From Actinomycetota bacterium (GTDB taxonomy: Bacteria > Actinomycetota > Acidimicrobiia > IMCC26256 > PALSA-555): 34,628 nt of DNA. A program made the translations under genes and the position numbers. Below, piece by piece: positions 8,795-17,414 of this stretch; position 1 is the first letter of the stretch, and each line of letters begins with the position of its first letter. Under the pieces are notes generated by a model. The model searched no databases. It had not been told where the DNA came from and saw nothing but the letters and a program-made list of their open reading frames with translations. The DNA lies in the NCBI GenBank assembly GCA_016870595.1, contig VGBI01000018.1, forward strand, positions 1-34,628, read 5' to 3'.

Positions 8795-9883
8795 ATGGAT
8801 TTCGATCTCTCCGAAGACCAGTTGGCCCTGCGTGACGGAGCCCGGGAGCTCCTCGACGGCGTGTCGCCCCCCGAGGCGGTGCGTGAGGTGCTCGAGGCGG
8901 GCGGCGGCCGCCACGACGGCATCTGGTCGGCGATGGTGGAGCAGGGCTGGCTCGGCGTCGCGGTGGCCGAGGCCGACGGTGGCCTCGGGTTCGGCACGGT
9001 CGAGCTCGCGGTGCTGCTCGCGGAGATCGGCCGCCACGCCACCCCGGTGCCCTTCGCGTCGACGGTGCTGGCCATCGACGGCCTGGTCCGGGCCGGTCGC
9101 ACCGACGACGCGGCCCGGCTCGTCGCCGGCGACGCAATCGGGACCGTGGCCTGGAGTGCCCGGGCCGACGCCGTCCGGGCCCGGGAGGAGGGTGGCGCCT
9201 GGCGCCTCGACGGCCGGGCCGACCCCACGCTCTACGCCCCGTCGGCGGCCCTGGCCCTGGTGGTGGCGTCCACGCCCGACGGCCCGGCGCTGTTCCGGGT
9301 CGACCTGGAGGCGACCGGGCGCCCGGCGGCCGAGCCCGCCGTCGACCGCACCCGGGAGCTGGGCTGGCTCGACTTCACCGGCACCCCGGCCGATCGCCTC
9401 GGCGGCGCCGACGCGGTGGAGGCCCTGCTCGACCGCGGCGCGCTCTTCGCGTCGGCCGAGATGCTGGGTGGGGCCGAGCGGGTCCTCGAGCTCACCGTGG
9501 AGTACGCCAAGGACCGGGTCCAGTTCGGGCGGGCCATCGGCTCGTTCCAGGCGATCAAGCACAAGTGCGCCGACATGCTCGTCGACGTCGAGGGCATGCG
9601 CTCGACCGTCTTCTGGGCGGCGTGGTGCATCGGCGCCGACGACCCCGACGCCTCGGTGGCCGCCTCCACGGCCAAGGTGTGGTCGGCCGACGCGTCGAAG
9701 CGGGTGATGGCCGACGGGCTCCAGATCCACGGGGGCATCGGCTTCACCTGGGAGCACGACCTGCACCTGTTCCTCAAGCGGGCCCAGCTCGACCAGCTGA
9801 CCTTCGGCGACGCGGCGTTCCACCGGGCCCGCCTCGCCGCGCTCCTGCGGCCCCGTGTGGCCGCGGGCACCGGCGTCATCTGA
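8795..9883 (+). CDS. acyl-CoA dehydrogenase (short FadE-type subunit)
   Basis: This 362-residue acyl-CoA dehydrogenase-fold protein begins MDFDLSEDQLALRDGAREL. It has the C-terminal signature GGIGFTWEHDLHLFLKRAQ, and YAKDRVQFGRAIGSFQAIKH, which binds FAD at the subunit interface. The usual C-terminal YGGTxEI block with a flexible catalytic glutamate is not present, and the middle beta domain is short and divergent (DGRADPTLYAPSAALALVV). This pattern is common in the partner subunit of heteromeric FadE complexes, which suggests it works with another dehydrogenase nearby. It is divergent from citrate synthase. A hairpin follows the stop codon at 9906. Confidence 0.88.
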   Translation: MDFDLSEDQLALRDGARELLDGVSPPEAVREVLEAGGGRHDGIWSAMVEQGWLGVAVAEADGGLGFGTVELAVLLAEIGRHATPVPFASTVLAIDGLVRAGRTDDAARLVAGDAIGTVAWSARADAVRAREEGGAWRLDGRADPTLYAPSAALALVVASTPDGPALFRVDLEATGRPAAEPAVDRTRELGWLDFTGTPADRLGGADAVEALLDRGALFASAEMLGGAERVLELTVEYAKDRVQFGRAIGSFQAIKHKCADMLVDVEGMRSTVFWAAWCIGADDPDASVAASTAKVWSADASKRVMADGLQIHGGIGFTWEHDLHLFLKRAQLDQLTFGDAAFHRARLAALLRPRVAAGTGVI

Positions 9884-9905
9884 ACCGGGTCCGGCGCCTC
9901 CCACC

Positions 9906-9919
9906 TGAGCGTCCGCTCA
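9906..9919 (+). terminator. short hairpin after the dehydrogenase gene
   Basis: TGAGC, loop GTCC, GCTCA: a perfect 5-bp stem 22 bases after the stop. There is no U-tract, so termination is uncertain. The rest of the convergent gap 9884-10080 holds no gene I can support. Confidence 0.35.
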
Positions 9920-10056
9920 GCGGGCCTTCACCGTCTCCTCACGCGGGTCCCGTCGGCTCCTGATCCGGCGGTGGCATCGTCATGCCCACACCACCGGGGC
10001 CCGGAATCCCCGGTCGACGGCCGGTCGACTCCCTCGGGTCGGCCGGCCGTTCGCGT

Positions 10057-10074
10057 GGCGCCCGACGGGGCGCC
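10057..10074 (-). terminator. GC-rich hairpin after the CoA-ligase gene
   Basis: GGCGCCC, loop GACG, GGGCGCC: a perfect 7-bp stem just downstream (minus strand) of the ligase stop at 10081. It is a likely terminator for the convergent pair, but lacks a U-tract. Confidence 0.5.
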
Positions 10075-10080
10075 CGGGGC

Positions 10081-11589
10081 TCAGCCGGCTGCGGCGAGGT
10101 CGCGCAGGGCCGCCCGGTCGGGCTTGCCCGCCGCGAGCAGCGGGAAGGCGTCGACCACCACGACCCGCTCGGGGGTCTTGAACCGGGCCACGCCCCGGGC
10201 CTCGAACCAGGCCCGGCCCGCCTCGACGTCGAACGACGGCGGTGCGAGCACGAACGCGCACACGCGCTCCCCGAGCCGGTCGTCGGGGTAGCCCACCGCC
10301 ACGGCCTGGCGGACGTCGGGGTGGGCCTCGAGCACGGACTCGACCTCGGCGGCCGAGATGTTCTCGCCGGCCCGGATGATGACGTCCTTGATCCGACCGA
10401 CGATGGTGCACCAGCCGTCGTCGGACAGGGTCGCGAGGTCGCCGGTGCGGAACCAGCCCCGGGTGACCGCGGCCCGGGTCTGCTCGGCGTCGACGTACCC
10501 GCTGAACAGCTCGGGGCCCTGCACCCACAGCTCGCCCCGCGCGCCGGCGGGGAGCGGGCGGCCGGTCGCGGGATCGACGACGCGCAGGTCCACCGCCCCG
10601 ATCGCGCGCCCGTCGGTCTCGGCGGCGCGGCGGCGGGAGTCGCGGGGGCCGCTGGTGGCGATGGTCGGCGCCTCGGTGGAGCCGTAGGTCCGCTTCACCC
10701 GGCACCCGAGGGCGGCGCTGGCCTCCTCGACGAACGCCGCGCTGACGCCCCCGCCCCCACTCGACACCAGGCGCAGGGACTCGACCTTCGCAGGAGAGAA
10801 CGCGGGGTCGTGCATGAGCCCGACGAAGAAGGTGGTCGGGCCGATCATGAAGGTGATGTGCTCGCGCGCGATGGTGTCGAGGGCGCGACCGGCGTCCCAG
10901 CGCTCGACCATATGGGTGGCGAACGCCCCGGCCCCGGGGACGAGCACGCCGTTGAGCAGGCCACTCACGTGGGCGAGCGGGGCGGGCATCAAGATGGCGT
11001 CGCGGGGGCGCAGCCCGTGGGTGTGCACCATCATCCGGGCCTTGTAGGCGAGGCTGCGCTGGGTGTGCAGGGCCGCCTTGGGGCCGCCGGTCGACCCCGA
11101 CGTGAACACCACGGCGGCGAGGTCGGCGGGCCGGGCTGCGCCGGGGGCGACCGGGTCACCTCCGAGCAGCGTGTCGAAGCGGGGTCCCCGGACCTCGGTC
11201 CGGTCGAGCCAGACCTTGGGGGAGATGGCGGCGAGCATCCGCTCGACGTCGGCGTCGCCGGCGAGGTGGTGGACCGGGGCCGACACTGCGCCGAGGCGCC
11301 ACGCGGCCCGGTACAGGACGTAGACCTCCCACCAGTTGGGGGCCTCCCAGGCGACCACGTCGCCCCGGCGCACCCCGGCGGCCCGCAGTCCGCCGGCCAC
11401 GCGGGCGACCGCAGCCTCGAGGCCCGGGCCGTCGAGGCGTACGTCGACGGAGTCGTCGACCACGAGCGCGTGGCGGGCCCGCCGCCCCGCCTCGGTGAGC
11501 ACGGCGTCGAGCGACGGCAGGTCCCACGCCCCGCCGGGCGCGCGGTACTCCTGGGCGCGCGGGTGACGGTAGGTGGGGCGGAGGGGCAC
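10081..11589 (-). CDS. AMP-forming acyl-CoA ligase
   Basis: This 502-residue ANL-superfamily ligase activates a carboxylic acid as an acyl-AMP and then makes the CoA thioester. The phosphate loop is VFTSGSTGGPKAA (161-173). The A5 motif is KRTYGSTEAP, the A7 region is WFRTGDLA, and the hinge is VGRIKDVIIRAGENISAAE. The C-terminal catalytic lysine is present in PLLAAGKPDR. It resembles cyclohexanecarboxylate/medium-chain acid ligases. The start is GTG at 11589, nineteen bases after the stop of the upstream acyl-CoA dehydrogenase, so the two probably form one transcript that activates and then desaturates the same acid. The substrate is not identifiable from sequence. Confidence 0.92.
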   Translation of the reverse strand: MPLRPTYRHPRAQEYRAPGGAWDLPSLDAVLTEAGRRARHALVVDDSVDVRLDGPGLEAAVARVAGGLRAAGVRRGDVVAWEAPNWWEVYVLYRAAWRLGAVSAPVHHLAGDADVERMLAAISPKVWLDRTEVRGPRFDTLLGGDPVAPGAARPADLAAVVFTSGSTGGPKAALHTQRSLAYKARMMVHTHGLRPRDAILMPAPLAHVSGLLNGVLVPGAGAFATHMVERWDAGRALDTIAREHITFMIGPTTFFVGLMHDPAFSPAKVESLRLVSSGGGGVSAAFVEEASAALGCRVKRTYGSTEAPTIATSGPRDSRRRAAETDGRAIGAVDLRVVDPATGRPLPAGARGELWVQGPELFSGYVDAEQTRAAVTRGWFRTGDLATLSDDGWCTIVGRIKDVIIRAGENISAAEVESVLEAHPDVRQAVAVGYPDDRLGERVCAFVLAPPSFDVEAGRAWFEARGVARFKTPERVVVVDAFPLLAAGKPDRAALRDLAAAG

Positions 11590-11608
11590 GGGTGGTGCGC
11601 GGGTGGGG

Positions 11609-12829
11609 TCAGGCCGGACGGCCGCGCCAGGCGTGCCCCGACGGGACGGCCCCGCGCAGGACCTGCGACCCGATGAAGTTGCGCTGGATCTCGACCGTCC
11701 CCGCCCCGATGCACAGGCCCCGGATGTCGCGGTACACCCGCTCCACCGGGTATTCGCGGCTGAAGCCGTAGCCGCCGAGCAGCTGGATGGCCTCGTCGCA
11801 CACGAACTTCGCGGCGAGGTTGGCCGCCGACTTCGCCATGGCCGTCTCGAGCGCCGGCGGGGTGCCGTGCGGTCCGGCGAGGTGCACGGCCCGCTTGAGC
11901 AGCATGCGCGCGCCCTCGAGCTGCGTGGTCATGTCGGCGATCTTCCACTGCAGGCCCTGGAGGTCGGCGAGGGGCCGACCGCCCACGATCCGCTCGTTCA
12001 TGTACTGCACGGCGTACTCGAGCGCGCCCTGGGCCGCCCCGATGCACATGGCCGCGTTGCCGCAGCGCTCGTGGTTGATGTGGCCGATCAGCGTCTTGAA
12101 CGAATCGCCGTTGCCGGGGTCGCCGGCGAGGAGGACGTCCTCGGGGCCGATGTACACGTCGTCGAAGGCGAGCTCGGCTTCGCTCGTGCCCCGCAGCCCC
12201 ATCTTCACGTGGGTCCCGGCCACGGTCACCCCCGGGTCCTGGAGGTCCACCATCACGGCGCCGATGCCCTTGGCGCCCTCGCTGCCGGGGAAGCGGCACC
12301 ACACCAGGCACGCGCCCGCCTTGTGCCCGCCGGTGACGTAGTTCTTGTAGGCGTTGAGCCGGAAGCCGTCGCCGTCGGGGGTGAGGCGGGCCCGCATGTA
12401 GTTGACCGCCGAGCCGGCCTCGCTCTCGCTGATCCCGATGCAGAACAGCGCCTCGCCGCTGGCCGCCATCGGCAGCCACTTCTCCTTCATGGCGTCGCTG
12501 CCGAGGTGCTCGATCGCCCGGGGCGGCCCGTTGAAGATCAGCTGGGCCAGGATCGCCGACGACACGCAGGCCCGCCCGAGCTCCTCGAGCACGATGGCGG
12601 CCTCGATGTCGCCCATGCCCATCCCGCCGTACTTCTCGCCGATCGTGATCCCGAACAGGTCGGCGGCGCGGATGGCGTCCCACGAGGCCTGGGGGAACTC
12701 CTCGGTCTCGTCCCAGTGGCGGGCCATCGGGGCGAGGGAGCGGTCGGCGACGTCGCGGGCGAGGGCCCGCAGCGCCTGCTGGTCCTCGTCTTCGGCGAAC
12801 GGGTCGAGGGGTCGATCGAAGGCAGTCAC
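11609..12829 (-). CDS. acyl-CoA dehydrogenase
   Basis: This 406-residue acyl-CoA dehydrogenase has FGITIGEKYGGMGMGDIEAA (N-terminal helical domain), FCIGISESEAGSAVNYMRA (FAD-binding region), KMGLRGTSEAELAFDDV, GGYGFSREYPVERVYRD and the catalytic block IGAGTVEIQRNFIGSQVL. The start is GTG at 12829 with a -10-like TACGCT seven bases upstream. A very long open frame continuing to 14926 is only a shadow of the membrane protein gene upstream. It is co-oriented and closely spaced with the acyl-CoA ligase at 10081-11589, forming a two-gene activation/desaturation unit. Confidence 0.93.
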   Translation of the reverse strand: MTAFDRPLDPFAEDEDQQALRALARDVADRSLAPMARHWDETEEFPQASWDAIRAADLFGITIGEKYGGMGMGDIEAAIVLEELGRACVSSAILAQLIFNGPPRAIEHLGSDAMKEKWLPMAASGEALFCIGISESEAGSAVNYMRARLTPDGDGFRLNAYKNYVTGGHKAGACLVWCRFPGSEGAKGIGAVMVDLQDPGVTVAGTHVKMGLRGTSEAELAFDDVYIGPEDVLLAGDPGNGDSFKTLIGHINHERCGNAAMCIGAAQGALEYAVQYMNERIVGGRPLADLQGLQWKIADMTTQLEGARMLLKRAVHLAGPHGTPPALETAMAKSAANLAAKFVCDEAIQLLGGYGFSREYPVERVYRDIRGLCIGAGTVEIQRNFIGSQVLRGAVPSGHAWRGRPA

Positions 12830-12836
12830 GCCTGGA

Positions 12837-12842
12837 AGCGTA
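12837..12842 (-). promoter_or_regulatory. candidate -10 box of the dehydrogenase/ligase unit
   Basis: TACGCT on the minus strand, seven bases before GTG 12829; leaderless geometry. Confidence 0.5.
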
Positions 12843-12864
12843 GCGAGCGGGAGGGGGTTGCTGA

Positions 12865-14835
12865 TCAGCCGAAGACCCGGGGGTTCCCGCGGTCGGCCAG
12901 GGCGGTGGCCCGCAGCGCGCGCATCCCGTCGGGGCCGAGGCGCGCACGCACGGTGCGCCCGTAGTCGCGCAGGTCGAAGAACGCAAGGGTGCCGTCGGGG
13001 CTCGTGAACCCGGGGTCGCCGGTGGTGCGCCGGATCTCGTCCTCGCGGACTCGGTCCTCGTACCCGCGCCGGTCGAGCACGAGGCCGCGGAAGCCCAGGG
13101 CCACCGCCCGCTCGAGCATCTCGGTGGTGTCGCCCTGGGTGGCCCCGGCGGCCCAGTCGGCCTCGGTGCCCACGACCCCGCCCCAGCTCCAGCGCAGGCC
13201 GTCGGTCTGGAGGTAGCCCCGGGCCGAGTCGTATGGGCCGATGCCGAAGATCGTGCCCGACTCGGGGAAGAACATGTACGGCACGTTCAGGACGGCCGAG
13301 CCGGGGGGCAGGGTGCGCTCGACCCGTCCGAAGAAGGTGCGGTCGGACGTGAAGACCGTCTCGGTCTCGTCGTAGCGGGGCACCATCCGCGGCGAGAACT
13401 GGTCGAGCACCGCCAGCCCGATGAGCAGCCCGCACGCGACGACCGTGGCCGGGGTGCGCCACCACCGGTCGGGGAGCCGACGCCGCAGCCAGTCGATGCC
13501 GAAGCCGACCGTGACGAGGGCGAAGAAGCCGATGAAGACCGAGATCCGGTTCCACGACCGGATCTCCTTGATCCCGAGCCCCGAGATGATCAGCGAGATC
13601 CCGCTGATCGCCGCGATCACGATCCCGCCGACCGTCGCGATCCCGAACACCCGCACGACCCCTCCGGGGGTGAGCGGCGGGTCCCACCCCGGTCCGGCCG
13701 AGGGGGGGACCTCGATTGCGACGGTACGACGACGGGTGCCGGCCAGCAGCACCACGAGGATCGCGACGAACCCGACGGCGCCCAGCGCCCCGAGCTGCTG
13801 GCCCCGCTCGGCCGGGATGATGGAGAACCGGGTGCTGTCGGCCTCGATCTCGGCGAGGGCACCGATGCGGTGTCCCTCCACCGGCAGCACCAGCTGCGAG
13901 ATCTTGAGTCCGTTGACCTCGGTCTCGCTCGGGCCCCGCTGCACGAGGTCCTCGTTGCGGCCGTTGTCGGCCCAGTAGACGAAGGTCGGGACGAGGTTCA
14001 CCGCCGCCGCGCCGAGGATCACGGCGACCACCAACGCCCCCGACGCCAGCACCCGGAGGTTGCGGCGGGCCGCGACGTCGACCAGCACCACGATCACGAC
14101 GAGGGTCAGGGTCAGCGCGGCGTAGTACGAGCCGGTCGACGCAAGGCCGATGCCGGCGAGCAGCCACAGCAGCGACGATCTTGTCCGCCAGGCGATCCGC
14201 CAGCCCCGGGGGGTGTCGGCGTCGGCGGTGAACGGGGGTCGGGGTGACACGACCTGCGCGAGCAGGAGCGCGGCGACCGGCACCATCCAGTACGCGGACA
14301 GCAGGAGATGGGCGGTGCCCCGGGCGAAGTGGTACGGGAGGAACGCGTAGACGACCGCCACGACCATGCCCGCGATCCGGGAGCAGCCGAGGCGCCGGGC
14401 GACCAGGTAGGCCGAGACCGCGACCCCGGCGAAGGTCAGGAGGTAGAAGAGGTTCACCGTGGTGAAGGCGTTGCCGGTGATCCAGCCGACCACCTGCAGC
14501 ACGACCAGGTTGAGGTGGTCGAGGCCCTGGGGGAACTCGTGGAGGGCCTGTCCGAACGGATGGCCCAGGCTCGGGTTGTTCAGGAACCACCCGTGGTCGA
14601 TCGCCCCCTTCACGATCATCGGGTAGAAGGGCGCGTCCGGGGCGTAGGAGAACGGCGACCGGTCGGGCTCGAGGTACACGAGCGGGACCGACAGGTCGCC
14701 GGCCCACAGCTGGAGGCAGACCACGGCGAGACCGACGGCCGCGCCTGCGACCACGACGGCGTCGAGCACCAGCCGGCGGGGCCGCGTCGCTGCGGTCGTC
14801 GGGGGCGGCGCCCCGGGCGGGCGGTCGACGGCCAC
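12865..14835 (-). CDS. polytopic membrane protein, GT-C glycosyltransferase-like
   Basis: This 656-residue integral membrane protein has about ten or more hydrophobic helices (for example LDAVVVAGAAVGLAVVCLQL near residue 25 and VAILVVLLAGT in the middle). A first extracytoplasmic loop contains YAPDAPFYPMIVKGAIDHGW and NPSLGHPFGQALHEFPQGLD. A soluble C-terminal domain of about 150 residues contains SDRTFFGRVERTLPPGSAVL. This layout resembles GT-C family lipid-linked sugar transferases and YfhO-like proteins of the cell envelope. No catalytic motif is certain. The start is GTG at 14835, eight bases after a -10-like TAGCCT. It is divergent from the P450 gene. A function in envelope glycan or lipid glycosylation is an inference. 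Confidence 0.8.
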   Translation of the reverse strand: MAVDRPPGAPPPTTAATRPRRLVLDAVVVAGAAVGLAVVCLQLWAGDLSVPLVYLEPDRSPFSYAPDAPFYPMIVKGAIDHGWFLNNPSLGHPFGQALHEFPQGLDHLNLVVLQVVGWITGNAFTTVNLFYLLTFAGVAVSAYLVARRLGCSRIAGMVVAVVYAFLPYHFARGTAHLLLSAYWMVPVAALLLAQVVSPRPPFTADADTPRGWRIAWRTRSSLLWLLAGIGLASTGSYYAALTLTLVVIVVLVDVAARRNLRVLASGALVVAVILGAAAVNLVPTFVYWADNGRNEDLVQRGPSETEVNGLKISQLVLPVEGHRIGALAEIEADSTRFSIIPAERGQQLGALGAVGFVAILVVLLAGTRRRTVAIEVPPSAGPGWDPPLTPGGVVRVFGIATVGGIVIAAISGISLIISGLGIKEIRSWNRISVFIGFFALVTVGFGIDWLRRRLPDRWWRTPATVVACGLLIGLAVLDQFSPRMVPRYDETETVFTSDRTFFGRVERTLPPGSAVLNVPYMFFPESGTIFGIGPYDSARGYLQTDGLRWSWGGVVGTEADWAAGATQGDTTEMLERAVALGFRGLVLDRRGYEDRVREDEIRRTTGDPGFTSPDGTLAFFDLRDYGRTVRARLGPDGMRALRATALADRGNPRVFG

Positions 14836-14843
14836 GACGGCGC

Positions 14844-14849
14844 AGGCTA
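14844..14849 (-). promoter_or_regulatory. candidate -10 box of the membrane protein gene
   Basis: TAGCCT on the minus strand, eight bases before GTG 14835. It faces an identical hexamer on the plus strand at 14867-14872, so the two divergent promoters overlap. Confidence 0.5.
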
Positions 14850-14866
14850 TCGCCCGACGCCGTGGC

Positions 14867-14872
14867 TAGCCT
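14867..14872 (+). promoter_or_regulatory. candidate -10 box of the P450 gene
   Basis: TAGCCT on the plus strand, 46 bases before the chosen GTG at 14919, leaving a leader that includes a G-rich Shine-Dalgarno (about 14907-14915). Confidence 0.45.
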
Positions 14873-14918
14873 GCCACCCGACGGCGCACCCACGCGCCGG
14901 GTGAACGAGGGGGGGACC

Positions 14919-16127
14919 GTGGCCACAGCCGCCGACGGCGCGCCGGCGCCGAGGATCGACTACCAGATCGACTTCTTCACCGGGCAGCCCTATCCCGTCT
15001 GGGCGGGCCTGCGGCAGTCCGCGTGCCCCGTCGCCGAGGTCGACGGCCAGACCATGGGCGTGTTCGGCCGTCCGTCGTTCCTCGTGACCCGGTGGGAGGA
15101 CATCGAGGGCATCCTGCGCGACGGCGAGACCTTCTCGTCCTCGATCAACGCCGAGCACATCGGGCAGTTCATGGGCGAGCTCATGCTGGCGATGGACGGC
15201 AAGGAGCACCGCGCCTACCGCAACCTGGTGGCCCACGCCTTCCGGGCGTCGCAGCTCGAGCAGTGGGACGACACGCTGGTCCGGCCCACCATCGACCGGC
15301 TCATCGACGCGATCGCGCCGCTCGGCAAGGCCGACCTCGTCGCCTCGGTCACCTCGCAGTACCCCGTGCAGGTGATCTGCGGGATCGTCGGCGTGCCCAT
15401 CGACGACGCGGTCCAGTTCCAGCGTTGGGCGGAGCAGATCAACACCGGCCCGCTCGACCCGCCCGCCGGGATGGCCGCGTCCCAGGCCATGCGCGACTAC
15501 CTTGCGCCGCTGGTCGCGGCCCGTCGGGCCGAGCCCACCGGCGACTTCCTCTCCGACCTCGTCCACGCCGAGGTCGACGGCGAGCGCCTCACCGACGAGA
15601 AGCTCTACGGCTTCCTGCGCCTCCTGCTCCCGGCCGGGGCCGAGACCACGTTCCGGGCGATGGGCAACGCGCTCACGGCGTTGCTGACCGTCCCCGGGCT
15701 CATGGAGCGGGTGCAGGCCGATCGTGACCTGCTGCCCGCAGTGGTGGAGGAGACGCTGCGCTGGGAGACCTCGGTGACCCAGGTCAGCCGGGTCGCCACC
15801 CGCGACACCGAGATCGCGGGATGCCCGATCCCCGCCGGCGCGGTGCTCAACGTGCTCACCGGCTCGGCCAACCACGACGAGGCCCGCTACCCGGACCCCG
15901 AGACCTTCGATCCCGCCCGGCCGGCGCAGAACCACATGACCTTCGGCACCGGTCAGCACCAGTGCCTCGGGATGCACCTCGCCCGGATGGAGCTGCGGGT
16001 CGGGCTCGGCGTGATCCTCGACCGGCTGCCCGGTCTGCGCCTCGACCCCGACGCGCCGCCGCCGGTCATCGAGGGACTCGCGTTCCGCGGCCCGAGCGCG
16101 TTGCACGTCCGCTTCGACCCGTCCTAG
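14919..16127 (+). CDS. cytochrome P450
   Basis: This is a 402-residue soluble bacterial P450. The I-helix oxygen-activation motif is PAGAETTFRAM, the K-helix ExxR is in VVEETLRWET, and the heme-thiolate loop is FGTGQHQCLGMHLARME with Cys349 as iron ligand. The N-terminus DYQIDFFTGQPYPVWAGLR is typical of actinobacterial CYPs that hydroxylate steroids, terpenoids or fatty acids. GTG at 14919 was chosen because a GAGGGGGGG run lies just upstream. GTG 14901 and 14862 are in frame, but 14862 would include the -10 box. No ferredoxin or reductase gene is adjacent, so redox partners must come from elsewhere. The substrate is unknown. Confidence 0.95.
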   Translation: MATAADGAPAPRIDYQIDFFTGQPYPVWAGLRQSACPVAEVDGQTMGVFGRPSFLVTRWEDIEGILRDGETFSSSINAEHIGQFMGELMLAMDGKEHRAYRNLVAHAFRASQLEQWDDTLVRPTIDRLIDAIAPLGKADLVASVTSQYPVQVICGIVGVPIDDAVQFQRWAEQINTGPLDPPAGMAASQAMRDYLAPLVAARRAEPTGDFLSDLVHAEVDGERLTDEKLYGFLRLLLPAGAETTFRAMGNALTALLTVPGLMERVQADRDLLPAVVEETLRWETSVTQVSRVATRDTEIAGCPIPAGAVLNVLTGSANHDEARYPDPETFDPARPAQNHMTFGTGQHQCLGMHLARMELRVGLGVILDRLPGLRLDPDAPPPVIEGLAFRGPSALHVRFDPS

Positions 16128-16132
16128 GGGTT

Positions 16133-16146
16133 GCGTCCGGGGACGC
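16133..16146 (+). terminator. short hairpin after the P450 gene
   Basis: GCGTC, loop CGGG, GACGC, six bases after the TAG stop. A small stem without a U-tract. Confidence 0.3.
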
Positions 16147-16175
16147 GACACCGAGGGGCTGGCTCCCGGGGCGGC

Positions 16176-16649
16176 TCAGAGCAGCTTCTCGAAGCACCGC
16201 AGCGACGGCGAGTCGCGGTGTGCGCCGAACGGCGCGATGGGCAGGTAGCCCTCGGCTTCGTACAGCGCGACGGCCTCGGGTTGCATCGTCCCGGTTTCGA
16301 GGACGAGGCGGCGGTAGCCCATCGCCCGGGCGCGGACCTCGAGCGCCCGCAGCACGGTACGCGAGTGGCCGTTGCCCCGGTGCTCGGGGACCACGTACAT
16401 GCGTTTCACCTCACCCGTGGTGTCGTCGTGGCGACGGACCCCACCGCAGGCGACCGCGGTGCCGTCGACGACCCCCACCAGGAAGACGCCCGCAGGGGGT
16501 ACGAGGTGCGCGGGGTCGAGGTCGTCGGAGAACTCGACGCCCTCGGGGACGCCGTAGCGCCGCATCAGCTCGCGCCACTGCGCGGCCACCAGCGGTGCGC
16601 CGGTGGGGGAGACCACCGACTCCTCGACCAGGTCGAGCCGCACCCTCAA
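16176..16649 (-). CDS. GNAT-family N-acetyltransferase
   Basis: This GNAT protein of about 157 residues would transfer an acetyl group from acetyl-CoA to an unknown amine. Acetyl-CoA-binding motif A is visible in VKRMYVVPEHRGNGHSRTVL, followed by RRLVLETGTMQPEAVALYE and GYLPI, the usual GNAT C-terminal pattern. The start is uncertain: a TTG at 16649 overlaps the upstream TGA as TTGA, which is the coupling pattern used again at 18419, whereas GTG 16643 would remove two residues. It overlaps the metallo-hydrolase gene by four bases, so both are probably co-translated. Confidence 0.88.
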   Translation of the reverse strand: MRVRLDLVEESVVSPTGAPLVAAQWRELMRRYGVPEGVEFSDDLDPAHLVPPAGVFLVGVVDGTAVACGGVRRHDDTTGEVKRMYVVPEHRGNGHSRTVLRALEVRARAMGYRRLVLETGTMQPEAVALYEAEGYLPIAPFGAHRDSPSLRCFEKLL

Positions 16650-17362
16650 CCCATGAACGCGCGCCACTGCTCGAGGCTCGTGACGCGGAACACGTAGTTC
16701 TGGCGGCGGGTCTCGCCCATCGACGCGTGCGCCTCGTGGGAGTAGAAGTGCCCCGGATACAGGATCGTGTCGTCGGGGACGGTGGCGAGACGCTGGGTCA
16801 GGCTCTCGTACATCGCGTCGGGATCCGCCCCGGCGAGGTCGGTGCGCCCGCACCCGTCGAGGAAGAGCGTGTCGCCCGACACGAGACGCCCGTCGACGAA
16901 GAAGCACTGGCTGCCCGGGGTGTGGCCCGGCGTGTGCATGAGCGTGATCGGGATGTCGCCGACCATCACGACGTCGCCCCCGGCGTGGCCCACGAGGTCG
17001 GAGTCCGACACGCCGGTGGCCCGCTTCACCCACTCGGCTTCGGGAGCCTGGATGTGCACCCGGGCGTCGACGTCGGTGCGCCCGACCAGCTCGCGGATCC
17101 CGGCGATCGGGTGGCCCATGAGGTCGCCGCCGAGGTGATCGGGGTGCCAGTGCGTGCCGAGCACTCCCACGAGGCGCAGGCCGTCGGTGGCGAGGATCTC
17201 GACGAGCTCGTCGACCCCGTACGCCGGGTCGACGACCATGGCTTCGCCCTTCTCCCGGTCGCCGATCAGGTAGGTGAAGTTCACCATCTGGCGGGCGACG
17301 GCGTCGTCGCGTGCGAAGTCCCGGCCCGAGAGCAGCTGGCGGAAGTACAGGCGGTCGGCCAT
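16646..17362 (-). CDS. metallo-beta-lactamase-fold hydrolase (glyoxalase II / ETHE1-like)
   Basis: This is a 238-residue MBL-fold protein. Metal ligands are visible: His71, His73, Asp75 and His76 in THWHPDHLGG, His147 in HTPGHTPGS, Asp164 in VSGDTLF and His205 in LYPGHFYS. The segment DGCGRTDLAGADPDAMYESL resembles ETHE1-type persulfide dioxygenases, which use one iron and oxidise glutathione (or low-molecular-weight thiol) persulfide; a glyoxalase II-like thioesterase is the alternative. The start is ATG at 17362, eight bases after a -10-like TAGCGT. A longer upstream frame is non-conserved. It forms a two-gene unit with the GNAT gene. Confidence 0.9.
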   Translation of the reverse strand: MADRLYFRQLLSGRDFARDDAVARQMVNFTYLIGDREKGEAMVVDPAYGVDELVEILATDGLRLVGVLGTHWHPDHLGGDLMGHPIAGIRELVGRTDVDARVHIQAPEAEWVKRATGVSDSDLVGHAGGDVVMVGDIPITLMHTPGHTPGSQCFFVDGRLVSGDTLFLDGCGRTDLAGADPDAMYESLTQRLATVPDDTILYPGHFYSHEAHASMGETRRQNYVFRVTSLEQWRAFMG

Positions 17363-17370
17363 CGCCGACG

Positions 17371-17376
17371 ACGCTA
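17371..17376 (-). promoter_or_regulatory. candidate -10 box of the MBL/GNAT unit
   Basis: TAGCGT on the minus strand, eight bases before ATG 17362; leaderless geometry. Confidence 0.45.
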
Positions 17377-17414
17377 CCGGACCGCCCCCGGCCCGGCTGC
17401 GTCGGGTGGTGGGC

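Noticed and set aside
11609-14926. 1105-codon open frame on the minus strand
   Set aside because: Only its last 406 codons encode a conserved acyl-CoA dehydrogenase. The rest is an Arg/Pro-rich out-of-frame shadow of the membrane protein gene at 12865-14835.
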